A stretch of 64,000 nt of DNA from an uncultured Poribacteria bacterium (GCA_951828515.1 OX639992.1:2706217-2770216); one strand, 5' to 3'. Counted from the stretch's first letter, positions 55,892 through 64,000 are shown. The notes: generated by a model not told the origin, from the sequence alone. A program made the numbers and translations.

Positions 55892-56851
55892 TTAATAGAG
55901 GTGGGCAACATAGCTGCCATAGCCGTTGTAAATTACCGTTGGATGTCTTTCATTACTTCCAATCATCCGCTCTTTGGCTTGCGACCAGCGTGGATGCGGC
56001 ACATTGGGATTGACGTTTGCCTCAAAGCCATACTCTCTCGGCGCGAGCGTATTCCAAAAAGTTCTCGGCTTCTGATCGGTCAACTCAATGCTAACAATGG
56101 ACTTAATACTTTTAAATCCATATTTCCAAGGGACGATAAGCCGAATAGGTGCCCCGTGCTGCGGCGGCAAGACATGCCCATAGATACCGACACCGAGTAG
56201 CGTCAAGTCGTTCATTGCCTCGTCGAGCGTTAATCCTTCAAAGTAGGGCCACGGCAAGCGTGCATTGTGTTGCTCAGGTGCCATGTCGGGGTCCAAAAAT
56301 GTGAGCATCCGGACATATTTGGCTTCAGCCTTCGGTTGAACTTTTTCAAGCAACGCTTTCATTGGAAAGCCGATCCACGGCACCACCATCGCCCACGCTT
56401 CAACACACCGGAGTCGGTAGATGCGTTCTTCGATCGGCATCTGTTTGATTAAGTCGTCCACATCCAGTGTCATTGGATTTTCGACCAATCCCGATATTTC
56501 AACTTCCCAGGGGCGTGTTCTGAATTTTTCCACCTTTTTCCAAACTGTGCTTTTCCTATTGGTAAATTCATAGTAATTGTTGTAGGTAGCGGCAACTATT
56601 TCATCAGTCATCTGCCTTTTTACAGTAAAGTTTGCATTATTTTCGGCAGCAAGTTTTTGTGCACGGAAAGGCTCTAACTGCTTTGCTACGCCTTTATTCT
56701 GTGCACATGCGTTTGAACTTGGAATGAGTAAGGCACTGGCACTCGCTATCCCCAAGTTTTTGATGAATTTCCGGCGATTGATATAATCTGATTCAGATGT
56801 CGCTTGATTTTCAGGGATTTCCCATCCCTTTGGAATTTTAATATACGCCAT
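55892..56851 (-). CDS. msrP: Protein-methionine-sulfoxide reductase catalytic subunit
   Basis: 319 residues from the ATG at 56851, after GGAGG. A twin-arginine signal (N-R-R-K-F-I-K near residue 28), then the molybdopterin oxidoreductase domain with the Mo-ligand Cys in Y-R-L-R-C-V-E-A-W (about 150). The long N-terminus before the RR motif (M-A-Y-I-K-I-P-K-G-W-E-I-P-E) is that of YedY/MsrP. It reduces methionine sulfoxide in exported proteins using the membrane partner MsrQ, which is not in the window. Confidence 0.92.
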   Translation of the reverse strand: MAYIKIPKGWEIPENQATSESDYINRRKFIKNLGIASASALLIPSSNACAQNKGVAKQLEPFRAQKLAAENNANFTVKRQMTDEIVAATYNNYYEFTNRKSTVWKKVEKFRTRPWEVEISGLVENPMTLDVDDLIKQMPIEERIYRLRCVEAWAMVVPWIGFPMKALLEKVQPKAEAKYVRMLTFLDPDMAPEQHNARLPWPYFEGLTLDEAMNDLTLLGVGIYGHVLPPQHGAPIRLIVPWKYGFKSIKSIVSIELTDQKPRTFWNTLAPREYGFEANVNPNVPHPRWSQAKERMIGSNERHPTVIYNGYGSYVAHLY

Positions 56852-57278
56852 GATATTTTCCTCCGTTGTGATAGTACCCAACGCCTATAGGAATCTTTTT
56901 GCTTGTAAACATTGTAAAAGAATAACATGCAACGGGAAAGAAAATCAATTGAAAAAGGAAAGAGGCTCTCCAAAGTATAGGACTATTCAGTTTTCTTGTA
57001 GGAGGGAACTCCGATTCCCGACTATCTTCTTTCCTGTATTTTCCGTGTGAATGGACACGCGAATTTCAGAGTATTCAGAGTAAAATCTGAAAAAGGATAG
57101 GTTTCAGAAAGGAACATAAGGATAGTGATTGGGTTTTGAACGGTTTTGATAGGCGGTTTTGTATGCGCCTTAATATTTTCAGATTGGGATACTGATGCAG
57201 GTGCCTCTTTTTGAGGGGTTAAATTCGGATAGGATAATGAGAAGGACTCAGTGAAAGGTGTTATGTCTATAGTGTGAT
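56852..57278. other. Intergenic region without recognised gene
   Basis: About 430 bases between the divergent msrP and lipoprotein genes. Open frames on the minus strand here look like non-coding artefacts. Confidence 0.4.
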
Positions 57279-57307
57279 TTGACATGTTTTTTCAACAGTG
57301 CTATAAT
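57279..57307 (+). promoter_or_regulatory. Promoter of the coiled-coil lipoprotein
   Basis: TTGACA (57279-57284), 17-base spacer, TATAAT (57302-57307), 155 bases before the GTG start. Confidence 0.8.
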
Positions 57308-57461
57308 TTCTTGCATGGGTGATACTGACCACGAAAAATGATCCTCTGTATTTACCGTTCGCGATGCTGAAAATGCCATGATGACCTTCACGGTATTTGC
57401 GATTGCGACTATTGTTTCCGAAGTATCCATCAAGCAGAAAGTACCGAAGAGGAGATAAATA

Positions 57462-58265
57462 GTGTTAAAGTTTAGGTTGATCGTCACGATAGTTTTTGTT
57501 TCGTTGTTTTTAGGTTGCGGACCCAGTAAACTTGAACAGACAGTTGCCGAGGGAAACCGCAAATTAGAGGAACGACGAGAGCGGGATCGTATAAAAGCCG
57601 AGATTGAGAGTGCCGCAGCAGAGAAACGTTGGCAGCAGACGCTTGTGGAAATGAACCGTAAACGGGAAGCGGAGGCTGAACTGTCACGACTACAGGCGGA
57701 ATACGATTATGAATTATCACGATTAGATGCAGAGAATCGTAAACTTGAGATTGAGAATGAACTCCGTAAAGCCGAGATTACGTCTGAAAAAGAAATCCGT
57801 ATCACTGAGATTACGTCCGAGTCCGAAATTAAGAAATATCAAATTCAGGCGTATGAAAGGATCACTACAGAGAAAATTAATGCTCAAGCGAATCTTGAGG
57901 AAGCAAAGCTGCTTTCAAGAGTTGGTGTAGAACAAGCTCGGATGCAAGCGTTAATTGGAGCCGTCCAGATGCGACTGGAGAGCAAAACGAAATCTGAGGA
58001 GATTGAAGCTGCCAGACAAATTGAAATCGCGAAAAGCATTACATCCGCTGAAATCGCTCGCGCTGAAACTATTCGCGCTAAAGACGCTGGTGTTGGAGAA
58101 ACGGCACGTGTTGAGGCGGCAGCTGCGGTTGCAATTGTCGATAGAATAAGTCGTGCAAAAACCGAAGAAGAGTTGATAAAATATGCGGCAACGGTTGCAG
58201 TTTTTAGTCAGTTTGTTCCGCAAGGATACTATGATGCCGATGGTTACTTTATTCAGACAAACTAA
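57462..58265 (+). CDS. Coiled-coil lipoprotein
   Basis: 267 residues from GTG at 57462 after GAGGAG. A lipoprotein signal (V-S-L-F-L-G-C near residue 19), then a long Glu/Lys/Arg/Ala-rich coiled coil (about 25-245) with repeated E-I-T-S-E-x-E-I units and a C-terminal tail ending G-Y-F-I-Q-T-N. Probably a periplasmic or outer-membrane spacer. No enzymatic motif. Confidence 0.75.
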   Translation: MLKFRLIVTIVFVSLFLGCGPSKLEQTVAEGNRKLEERRERDRIKAEIESAAAEKRWQQTLVEMNRKREAEAELSRLQAEYDYELSRLDAENRKLEIENELRKAEITSEKEIRITEITSESEIKKYQIQAYERITTEKINAQANLEEAKLLSRVGVEQARMQALIGAVQMRLESKTKSEEIEAARQIEIAKSITSAEIARAETIRAKDAGVGETARVEAAAAVAIVDRISRAKTEEELIKYAATVAVFSQFVPQGYYDADGYFIQTN

Positions 58266-58305
58266 GTTTTTGCGAATTCACAACACATTGGAAAGGAATA
58301 GTAAG

Positions 58306-58662
58306 ATGTCTGTAAGTTCTTTGCCAACGACTAAGGATATTGAGCCTGTTATCCTTGAGATTCTCTCTGATCGAGAGATTCATGAATTGCAAGATATAGT
58401 TGCTGAGTGTGCGAATCGTTTTAATCTTACCAAGAAGGTTCTTCGTGAAGTGTACTGCCATCGGAAATTTGGGCCACTGTCAATTTCAAACTCACGTTCC
58501 TACTCCTTGAAAACACACCAGAAAACAGACTGCCCTTGTCCAAACTTTAGTTTAGTTATGAGAGCTCTTAGAATGAGATGGACGCGCTTGGCATCCATCT
58601 CTCAGTGTTTACAGGTTATCGCCAAAGTAAGGATTGTTCGTGGTAACCTCAGAAAGGAATAG
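58306..58662 (+). pseudogene. Mrr-type N-terminal winged-helix remnant
   Basis: From an ATG at 58306 with AAAGGAA upstream. The first about 55 residues (I-E-P-V-I-L-E-I-L-S-D, then F-N-L-T-K-K-V-L-R) match the pattern of the Mrr_N winged-helix domain found before restriction endonuclease folds. After that the sequence loses the pattern and ends without a nuclease domain; its last 14 bases overlap the convergent helicase gene. It looks truncated, but a short functional protein cannot be excluded. Confidence 0.4.
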
Positions 58663-59917
58663 CATCAGCCGCCATATTGAAATCAAAGGTATCTAAAAGA
58701 GGCGGATCAAAATCACTAAAATGTTCGCGACCAAACGGTTCGAGCTCAGGACAAGACGAAACCACTGTAAGTGCAGAACCTTTCGGATGCCTATTCAGAC
58801 GACTCAGTGCCGTATAAAAAAGTGCTCTATCCGTGTCACTTTGAATACTTTCAACGTGCACAACTAAATGCGGTGTTTCCCATCCTTTGAAACTATGCAC
58901 CGTTGTCGCACATATTTCGGCACACCCTGGGTACAGATTTACTTTTTTGTGGCGGGACTCACGCCAATATTTAGAATGTGTATCAAGGACATGCCGTCCT
59001 CTTTGTTTTAACCCCCTAACGACAGGTATACCAATACGCTTCCCTGAAAGAAAATGGACTGTCGGAATATCAGGATCACTGTAGAGACGTTCGATTTCCT
59101 CGATGCAGGTATCCTCCACTGATGTTCCTTGGGAGACCTGAACCCATCGAAATTTATCGAACATATCTGTTTGCTCAACCGCCTTATGTGGGGGAATATT
59201 TACTTCCCCACTGCAAGGAAATCGCTTTAAAAGATCCTCCAAAACAGGAATCATCCTAGCGGGTAAGCGATAACTCTCTGATAACTCCATCCAACGTCCA
59301 GTAAATCCACATTCTAAACCCTCCATTGTTTTGTCAGTCCACGCTTTAGCAGTTCCATAAATATCCTGGGTCTTGTCACAGACAAAGAGTGCTTCTCCTC
59401 CGTTCACTATCGCTTTTCGCAAGGTCTTCCACCAATCTACATGGCAGTCGTGCCCTTCATCAAGAAGAATAGCATGGTATGTCGGTAGGTTTAGAGTATC
59501 CGGTGACTCATAGAGTTCCGAGACAAGTTCCGCCATGCGGTAATCCCAGATAGCCTCTTTAGGATAGTCTACCCAGAGATCACTGTAAGCCTGCATATAC
59601 TCGGCACTCTCGCATACATCCTTACACCAAGCATGGAAGTTCGTGAGAGTGATTTGCTGAGAAACTTCCTGAGGTATAAACCGTTCAACAAGATCTCTAA
59701 GGTAGTTATAAAGTGTTATGTTATACGTGCAAACGAGAACTCTCTTGTTTTCGCATGCAAGCATCGCCGCACGAGCTGCAAGTGCCAAACTTTTTCCAGA
59801 TCCAGCAGGACCTTTGACGCGACGGTATCCAGTTGCTGTACGAGTTGTTGCAATCTGGTATTGCCGCGGATCGAGTTGCGTTTTTAAATCATCTTTTAAA
59901 GCATCAACATTAAACAT
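58649..59917 (-). CDS. Compact SF1 (UvrD-like) helicase/ATPase
   Basis: 422 residues. Walker A G-P-A-G-S-G-K-S (36-43), DEGHD Walker B (153-157), T-Q-D-I-Y (183-187), S-Y-R (215-217), T-V-H-S-F-K-G-W-E (339-347) and Y-T-A-L-S-R (368-373). These are helicase motifs I-VI of the UvrD group, but the protein is about 300 residues shorter than UvrD and lacks room for the large 1B and 2B insertions. No nuclease domain is seen. AAAAGGAG precedes the ATG. It may act on DNA or RNA in a defence or repair role. Confidence 0.88.
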   Translation of the reverse strand: MFNVDALKDDLKTQLDPRQYQIATTRTATGYRRVKGPAGSGKSLALAARAAMLACENKRVLVCTYNITLYNYLRDLVERFIPQEVSQQITLTNFHAWCKDVCESAEYMQAYSDLWVDYPKEAIWDYRMAELVSELYESPDTLNLPTYHAILLDEGHDCHVDWWKTLRKAIVNGGEALFVCDKTQDIYGTAKAWTDKTMEGLECGFTGRWMELSESYRLPARMIPVLEDLLKRFPCSGEVNIPPHKAVEQTDMFDKFRWVQVSQGTSVEDTCIEEIERLYSDPDIPTVHFLSGKRIGIPVVRGLKQRGRHVLDTHSKYWRESRHKKVNLYPGCAEICATTVHSFKGWETPHLVVHVESIQSDTDRALFYTALSRLNRHPKGSALTVVSSCPELEPFGREHFSDFDPPLLDTFDFNMAADAIPF

Positions 59918-59963
59918 GTTATGGCTCCTTTTTTATCTATTTTGAAATTTCGATTTCCCAGTC

Positions 59964-60059
59964 CCAGCCCGTTTACCCCTGTTCCAGTGAAAAGGGCTGG
60001 AATGGAGAGAGGGACCGAACTTATAGGTTAGCAAGGGGCAGCACATACTGCCCCTTTTC
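59964..60059. other. Two hairpins between helicase and DUF4268-like gene
   Basis: CCAGCCC/GGGCTGG (59964-59970 with 59994-60000) and a perfect 9-bp AAGGGGCAG/CTGCCCCTT (60033-60041 with 60048-60056). They lie between two minus-strand genes and could weaken or process the transcript; no T-run follows on the minus strand. Confidence 0.55.
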
Positions 60060-60070
60060 CATTGACTAAA

Positions 60071-60970
60071 TTAGTGGTTGTAGGATCTCCTGATTGGAGA
60101 TAACAAGGATTGATAAATTGCGTCTAATCGATCTCCGAATATCTCATTCAATTTTTCAAGGATTTTACGCAGATGCTCAAAAAGTAGGTCCTCGCTATGA
60201 TTGTGATCTACACCAACCAGCACACTAATTCTATAAATCCCAGCGTTGCCTGTCGTAGGTCTCCAATCAAGAAGTCTTCCAAACTCTTGTGAAAACTCAA
60301 AGTCGATTCGGGATTTTTGCGCTTCTAATTGTTGGAAGTATAAAGGATCTCGGAAATGGATTCCCGCAAAAACTTGCCTTTCTCTTAAATTGGCGGCGAG
60401 CCAGTAAGTATCCGAACCAAAAAAATCAAAACCATCCTCTGATCTTCTAATGTCAAATCCAATATAGTGAGGGTAACTATGTTTTCGCCCTAACCACAGA
60501 TCCAGAAGTGAACTATTTTCGCCGTCTAAATAAGCTATAAACCCATCAGCAAATTGCTCACTCCAATTATCCTGTTCGTTAGAGACGGGTTCGGGTCTAT
60601 CTACAGCAATCCTATCTCTAATCTCCTGTTGTGGCTGTCTTGATTGCGACTGTCCTGACAGCAGGAGATTATTTTTATACAAATCAATATCGGAAAGCTG
60701 TTGTTCTTTCAAATCACCTATCCATTCTTCGACTTGATGCGATGCATCACCTTGAGATGTATTTATCCGTAGATTCAGAGACTCTAAAAGTTGCTCACGC
60801 GCTTGCATCGAAACAAGTATATTCACTGTTTCCTTGACCATATTTTCGTTATTCATAATTGTCTCCTTTGTTAGGTTAAAAAGCATTTCAATCGTTGTAT
60901 CCAAAACACTCGCTATGTTTTGCCCCTGAAATATATCAGGGATAGTTGTTGTCGTTGCTTCATTCATCAT
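60071..60970 (-). CDS. DUF4268-like protein
   Basis: 299 residues from the ATG at 60970 after GGAGG. Residues 1-135 are mostly helical and variable, with a Gln-rich linker. Residues 140-290 have the DUF4268 look: F-I-A-Y-L-D, a beta-rich stretch with Y-I-G-F-D-I-R-R, a long helix (L-E-A-Q-K-S-R-I-D-F-E-F-S-Q-E-F-G-R-L-L-D-W) and I-Y-R-I-S-V-L-V-G-V. That domain often ends restriction-endonuclease-like proteins. No nuclease catalytic triad is visible. It follows a 39-base repeated 5' element. Confidence 0.6.
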   Translation of the reverse strand: MMNEATTTTIPDIFQGQNIASVLDTTIEMLFNLTKETIMNNENMVKETVNILVSMQAREQLLESLNLRINTSQGDASHQVEEWIGDLKEQQLSDIDLYKNNLLLSGQSQSRQPQQEIRDRIAVDRPEPVSNEQDNWSEQFADGFIAYLDGENSSLLDLWLGRKHSYPHYIGFDIRRSEDGFDFFGSDTYWLAANLRERQVFAGIHFRDPLYFQQLEAQKSRIDFEFSQEFGRLLDWRPTTGNAGIYRISVLVGVDHNHSEDLLFEHLRKILEKLNEIFGDRLDAIYQSLLSPIRRSYNH

Positions 60971-60986
60971 TTATTACCTCCATAAA

Positions 60987-61025
60987 ATGCGGGGCGTTTT
61001 GAACTCGCACACCCTGCAAAGCGAG
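60987..61025 (-). repeat. 39-base repeated 5' element, copy 1
   Basis: It is identical to 61524-61562. On the minus strand it lies 17 bases upstream of the start at 60970. CTCGC can pair with GCGAG, and GCAGGGTGT with ACGCCCCGC across it, which together give an H-type pseudoknot. Confidence 0.8.
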
Positions 61026-61061
61026 ATTCACAATCGTTTATTTGGTGGGTTGCTTTTGGTT

Positions 61062-61466
61062 TTATTCCTTCAAGTTGTTTTGACGGATGATTTCACGCTG
61101 GATACGCCGCTGAATTTCCTCAGTTGTTACGCGCTGTGTTTTCATAACTGGAACATACGGTGTTTTCTCAACTCGAGCATGCTGCATTTCCTGAGGTTCT
61201 CTCCGACGAATATCCTGACGTGTGTTGTGTGATACTTTCTGCCGTAAGGATTTCGGTGGTTGCTTGGGCCGTGGTGTGCGTGTAAAATTAGGCCTTCTCT
61301 CAAGCGTGAATTGCGATTCCATAGATTTTTTTCGCAGCGTGAACTGTGATTCCGCAACTTTTTTTGGTTTTGTTTTCTCTTTAGATAGGATAAGGTGACG
61401 ATGCCGACCCCTTACAGATTCACCTCTTGCATCCAAATTATCCTCGTGATATGACGCGAAGCCCAT
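61062..61466 (-). CDS. Small basic protein of unknown function
   Basis: 134 residues from the ATG at 61466, after AAAGGAG; the frame extends to 61577 through the repeat. Very basic (Arg/Lys-rich), with an E-S-Q-F-T-L motif twice in its middle and Q-R-V-T-T-E-E-I-Q-R-R-I-Q-R near the end. The N-terminus M-G-F-A-S-Y-H-E-D-N is distinctive. Likely disordered and nucleic-acid binding. Confidence 0.55.
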   Translation of the reverse strand: MGFASYHEDNLDARGESVRGRHRHLILSKEKTKPKKVAESQFTLRKKSMESQFTLERRPNFTRTPRPKQPPKSLRQKVSHNTRQDIRRREPQEMQHARVEKTPYVPVMKTQRVTTEEIQRRIQREIIRQNNLKE

Positions 61467-61523
61467 AAAAAATATCTCCTTTTTTGGTTTCCTTTGTAAA
61501 TTAGATGAACAAATGTGGCACAA

Positions 61524-61562
61524 ATGCGGGGCGTTTTGAACTCGCACACCCTGCAAAGCGAG
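61524..61562 (-). repeat. 39-base repeated 5' element, copy 2
   Basis: Identical copy of 60987-61025, upstream of the gene starting at 61466. Homology continues beyond both copies (GATTCACAAT) with a small insertion in this copy. Confidence 0.8.
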
Positions 61563-61580
61563 GGTTGGTTGATTCACAAT

Positions 61581-61739
61581 TTATTTGCCTTTTGAAGATG
61601 ACTTACTGCTATTGGACTTTGCGGGAGCATTGCTTCTACCGCCGCCAGACTTGTTTCCCGTTTTTGCGGGCTTGTTTGCGGGGTAACTCGGACGCGAACC
61701 GCCGCGACTCTTACCACCACCGCCTTTGTCTTTTGCCAT
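61581..61739 (-). CDS. Small Gly/Ser/Lys-rich basic protein
   Basis: 52 residues starting M-A-K-D-K-G-G-G-G-K-S-R-G-G and ending S-K-S-S-S-K-G-K, preceded by AAGGCGGTGATAGGC. Low complexity, rich in Gly, Ser, Lys and Asn, so disordered and probably nucleic-acid binding. It lies just upstream of the 134-residue basic protein and the 39-base repeat. Confidence 0.6.
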   Translation of the reverse strand: MAKDKGGGGKSRGGSRPSYPANKPAKTGNKSGGGRSNAPAKSNSSKSSSKGK

Positions 61740-62386
61740 GCCTATCACCGCCTTTCCTATAAAAAATATGGATGGAAAACAGAGACACTACCACAGAAAC
61801 CGATAGGTCTTCAATATGTAAAACGAGGTATCACTCGTTGGCTCGTATGCCCCTTCTCAAAAGTGTACTCTGTAGTCACCTTGGTCTAATCTTAACATTG
61901 TTTCTCCTTCATTAGTTGTATTCAATGGTTTCCAGTTGGGTTTGTGTCAATAAGTTCATTTTATACCTCTTGATTTCTATAGTGGACAGAGATTGAAGTT
62001 GCTGTCCGGTTGAAATTAACAAGATAACGTTTCGCTAAATATGCTATCGAAAGTGGATATCCTACTTTACTCTAAGTTGAAAGGGCTCATTCTTGACCTC
62101 CTCCGGAATTATTTGTTGTAGTCCTGGCAGTCTCAGTCTTAACACTGTCCTGCCAGCCTCAAAAACTCATGTTTCGTCTATAAGGTAAACTTGGTTTGTA
62201 GTTGTGTAATTCATTGTATCTTCAAGACACGCGATAAATCACACAACTGCCAACCCACTCTAAAATTCAAAGTGGATAAGACCACTGTCACGTAGTCATT
62301 CTTAAAGTTGTCGAAATCTCAATTAGCAGATAGAACTATAACTTAAAATTGTTTTGAGGTCAGATACCAAATAAAAAGTGAAATCT

Positions 62387-62566
62387 TTATTTTTTAGCAT
62401 GGTTTACTGTCCTCCTATACCATAAAAACGGTTCATTGACGTTATCTGATAAGTTTCCATGAAAAGTTTGTAACGGTTTGCCAAGACTGGTTTGTGATAC
62501 CATTTTCAATACTTCGGGTCTGTCTATTCGGAATAAGTATGTCGCTTCAGGATAATACCACCACAC
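62387..62566 (-). pseudogene. Short ORF or decayed gene fragment
   Basis: 59 codons from a GTG at 62566, reading V-W-W-Y-Y-P-E-A-T-Y-L-F-R-I-D-R-P-E-V-L and ending N-H-A-K-K. Protein-like composition but no recognised family; upstream neighbours in other frames suggest frameshift decay. Confidence 0.25.
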
Positions 62567-62627
62567 ATTTACGTGCTAAAGTGCTACTCCCATCGAAATA
62601 GTAGTAACTTCTACTGATATTATCATG

Positions 62628-62684
62628 AAATAAAGTAGGTCTAAATGCCTGCCATAATTTTCACCACCTCCAATTAATAGAATC
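62628..62684 (-). repeat. 57-bp direct repeat, copy 1
   Basis: Identical to 62812-62868. On the minus strand each carries GGAGGTGG and an ATG-GCA-GGC-ATT-TAG micro-ORF. Confidence 0.9.
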
Positions 62685-62811
62685 GGGTCTCTCACCGTAT
62701 CTATAGATCGAATCCTGGGATTTTTACATTCGGGTATCCCTGCGTAAACCCTTACATAAGTTGCTTAATCTTTTTTATCCCTTGGGGGACTATTATCATC
62801 GGAACTTCTGC

Positions 62812-62868
62812 AAATAAAGTAGGTCTAAATGCCTGCCATAATTTTCACCACCTCCAATTAATAGAATC
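62812..62868 (-). repeat. 57-bp direct repeat, copy 2
   Basis: Second identical copy, 184 bp from the first. Confidence 0.9.
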
Positions 62869-63072
62869 ATATTTATGGTGTTTGCTGACGTTCGTTTTTT
62901 ATGGTATATAGGTTTTCTACATCCACACCGCCTCGCACAAAAGAGAAGCGAGAACAATGGACTGAGGATGTCCAAAGTTGCAAGTTTAGACGTGTGAAAT
63001 CAAGAAAAGTTTAATACAAAAATAAGACAGTCCCTACATTCCCATGTTAAACCATGGTCTAATCCATCAGGG

Positions 63073-63113
63073 CGAGACTGTATCTCCCGAATTCATTCGG
63101 GAGTTTAGTCTCG
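63073..63113. repeat. Strong interrupted palindrome downstream of the HEAT-like gene
   Basis: GAGACT...CTCCCGAAT/ATTCGGGAG...AGTCTC: an inner 9-bp stem at 63084-63103 and an outer stem at about 63073-63113. It may end the minus-strand transcript and resembles the palindrome at 23039. Confidence 0.7.
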
Positions 63114-63145
63114 GAGTCTTTGATAAACTTAAACTTGAAACCGTA

Positions 63146-64000
63146 TTAGTTTTCTGCTCGGATTGCCAGCAAACTCTCTGCTTGCTCCTTGGAGAGTTGA
63201 ATGCCCCGAATCATATGAATGGATATATCTGCGATTTTTTTAATCGCGTGTATCCGTTGCATATTCGCCAAATCTGCCAGGCTGCCATCTGTACGAGAGC
63301 GCAAGAAAGGCTCAATTGATTGAATGACCTCCTTGCTCCTTTCGGCATCAATGCTATCCTTAGCACAATCGCGTCGGTCGCATATCTCACCAAGGGCGTA
63401 GATGCCATTCCGCGTTATGTCGTTGTCAGGTTCAGTTTGCAACTGGTCGATGAGAATAGAAATGACCGACTCCAATTCTCGAATTGAGAGTGGCGTCTCA
63501 TGCTCACGACTTCCCATTTTTCCAAATGCCCAATTGATAGCAACGCGATCTGTGTCCTCTCCATATTCAATCAAACGTTTCAGGTGTTCAAGCGCGTTAA
63601 CACTGTGACAGCACTTTCCAATAGAATACACCGCAATCGGACGGACTGTAATCGGAATTTCTCGCGTAATGAGGTTAATAAGGTGTGATTCCGCACTCGA
63701 GAGTCGCGTTTTCCCAATTGTTTTAATGGCGTTTGCAACAACATTTTCAATAACTAAATGGTGCATGGACTTAATCTTTTCGGGATGACTCAACGCGGCA
63801 GCGGTATCATAAATATCGTAAAGGAGATCAGTATCCGAGCACCTGTCCGCTAAATTACCCAGTAAGACTATTATTTTTCCTTTCCCATAGTTATTAACGT
63901 AATCAATATTGTCAAGCAATGGACTGATAAATTCGTCGGCATTCCTTGCGTCGACAATTCTGGTATGCTGCCGAGTAACTTGGCTGTCAATTATCTTTTT
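63146..64000 (-). CDS. HEAT-repeat-like protein (partial)
   Basis: The frame stays open to the right edge of the window, so the N-terminus is missing; 284 residues are visible. Alternating amphipathic helices (for example L-I-N-L-I-T-R-E-I-P-I-T-V-R-P-I-A-V-Y-S-I-G-K and V-A-I-N-W-A-F-G-K-M-G) indicate HEAT/armadillo-type repeats. No catalytic motif is seen. It could be a scaffold in the accessory region. Confidence 0.65.
   Translation of the reverse strand, partial: KKIIDSQVTRQHTRIVDARNADEFISPLLDNIDYVNNYGKGKIIVLLGNLADRCSDTDLLYDIYDTAAALSHPEKIKSMHHLVIENVVANAIKTIGKTRLSSAESHLINLITREIPITVRPIAVYSIGKCCHSVNALEHLKRLIEYGEDTDRVAINWAFGKMGSREHETPLSIRELESVISILIDQLQTEPDNDITRNGIYALGEICDRRDCAKDSIDAERSKEVIQSIEPFLRSRTDGSLADLANMQRIHAIKKIADISIHMIRGIQLSKEQAESLLAIRAEN

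Larger units (their letters stand above)
61740..63072 (-). other. Gene-poor stretch with micro-ORFs and repeats
   Basis: About 1.3 kb without a normal gene. On the minus strand it contains many short ORFs, most with a good Shine-Dalgarno sequence: 62825-62839 and 62641-62655 (M-A-G-I), 62326-62400 (25 codons), 62166-62213 and 61912-61959 (both 15 codons), 62062-62145 (27), 62067-62090 (7) and 61857-61898 (13). Two similar pairs (15-codon ORF, then an ORF starting with TTA-AGA codons) are arranged in tandem. The stretch also shows traces of decayed coding frames. Confidence 0.5.

Noticed and set aside
57022-57562. Two minus-strand open frames upstream of the lipoprotein
   Set aside because: No ribosome-binding sites, overlap with a consensus promoter and with the lipoprotein start, no recognisable domains.
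60987-61025. A tRNA T-arm-like segment in the 39-base repeat
   Set aside because: The GTTCAAA-like loop lacks a matching five-base-pair stem and no other tRNA arms are present.

Overview
The window is one contiguous piece of a bacterial chromosome of moderate G+C. The gene set is that of a diderm: ExbB/ExbD energisers, a very large outer-membrane-type beta-barrel protein, lipoproteins, a polysaccharide co-polymerase and a twin-arginine exported MsrP. Together with a microcompartment shell gene, PduL, inositol-catabolism genes and many dispersed repeats, this best fits Candidatus Poribacteria or a nearby PVC-type lineage. That placement is inferred from content only; there is no rRNA gene in the window, and I found no tRNA gene.

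Layout. 1-7451: end of a DUF4159-type gene, a two-domain thiosulfate sulfurtransferase, a triple 85-bp repeat, a pterin operon (small protein, fused double PTPS, FolE, short-chain reductase) and, on the minus strand, two CNNM/CorC-type CBS membrane proteins. 7565-16156: KDPG-type aldolase, a Ser/Thr kinase with DFS in place of DFG, an HpcH/HpaI aldolase with iolC and iolD, a small zinc-ribbon protein, RlmB and RadC. 16394-22215: a stress-signalling block of three STAS antagonists, a universal stress protein, a PAS histidine kinase, a receiver, a receiver-PP2C phosphatase and an anti-sigma kinase (a partner-switching module). 22390-23059: a strongly folded non-coding RNA resembling HEARO/omega RNA, with a miniature inverted-repeat element at its 3' edge. 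23078-31378: ribosomal protein S1 with an acidic extension, metK, ahcY, a BrnT/BrnA pair, a PfkB kinase and dihydrolipoyl dehydrogenase. 31784-38309: gamma-glutamyltransferase and glutamate synthase. 38412-49242 (minus): ExbD, ExbD, an ExbB with a fused periplasmic domain, a giant barrel protein with EF-hand loops, a Wzz-like protein and several exported proteins. 49488-51335 (minus): a small microcompartment cluster. 51493-56851 (minus): TPR protein, phosphoesterase, metallopeptidase, serpin and MsrP. 57279-64000: an accessory region with a coiled-coil lipoprotein, a possible Mrr-type remnant, a compact SF1 helicase, a DUF4268-like protein, two small basic proteins, a 1.3-kb gene-poor stretch full of short Shine-Dalgarno-equipped mini-ORFs and repeats, and a HEAT-like protein running off the end.

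Most notable points: (i) the fused PTPS whose two halves have lost complementary catalytic residues; (ii) the ORF-less HEARO-like RNA; (iii) the 57-64 kb accessory region, with a duplicated 39-base 5' element that can form a pseudoknot and a row of micro-ORFs; (iv) a dispersed repeat whose end acts as a ribosome-binding site; (v) a solitary shell protein/PduL microcompartment cluster.
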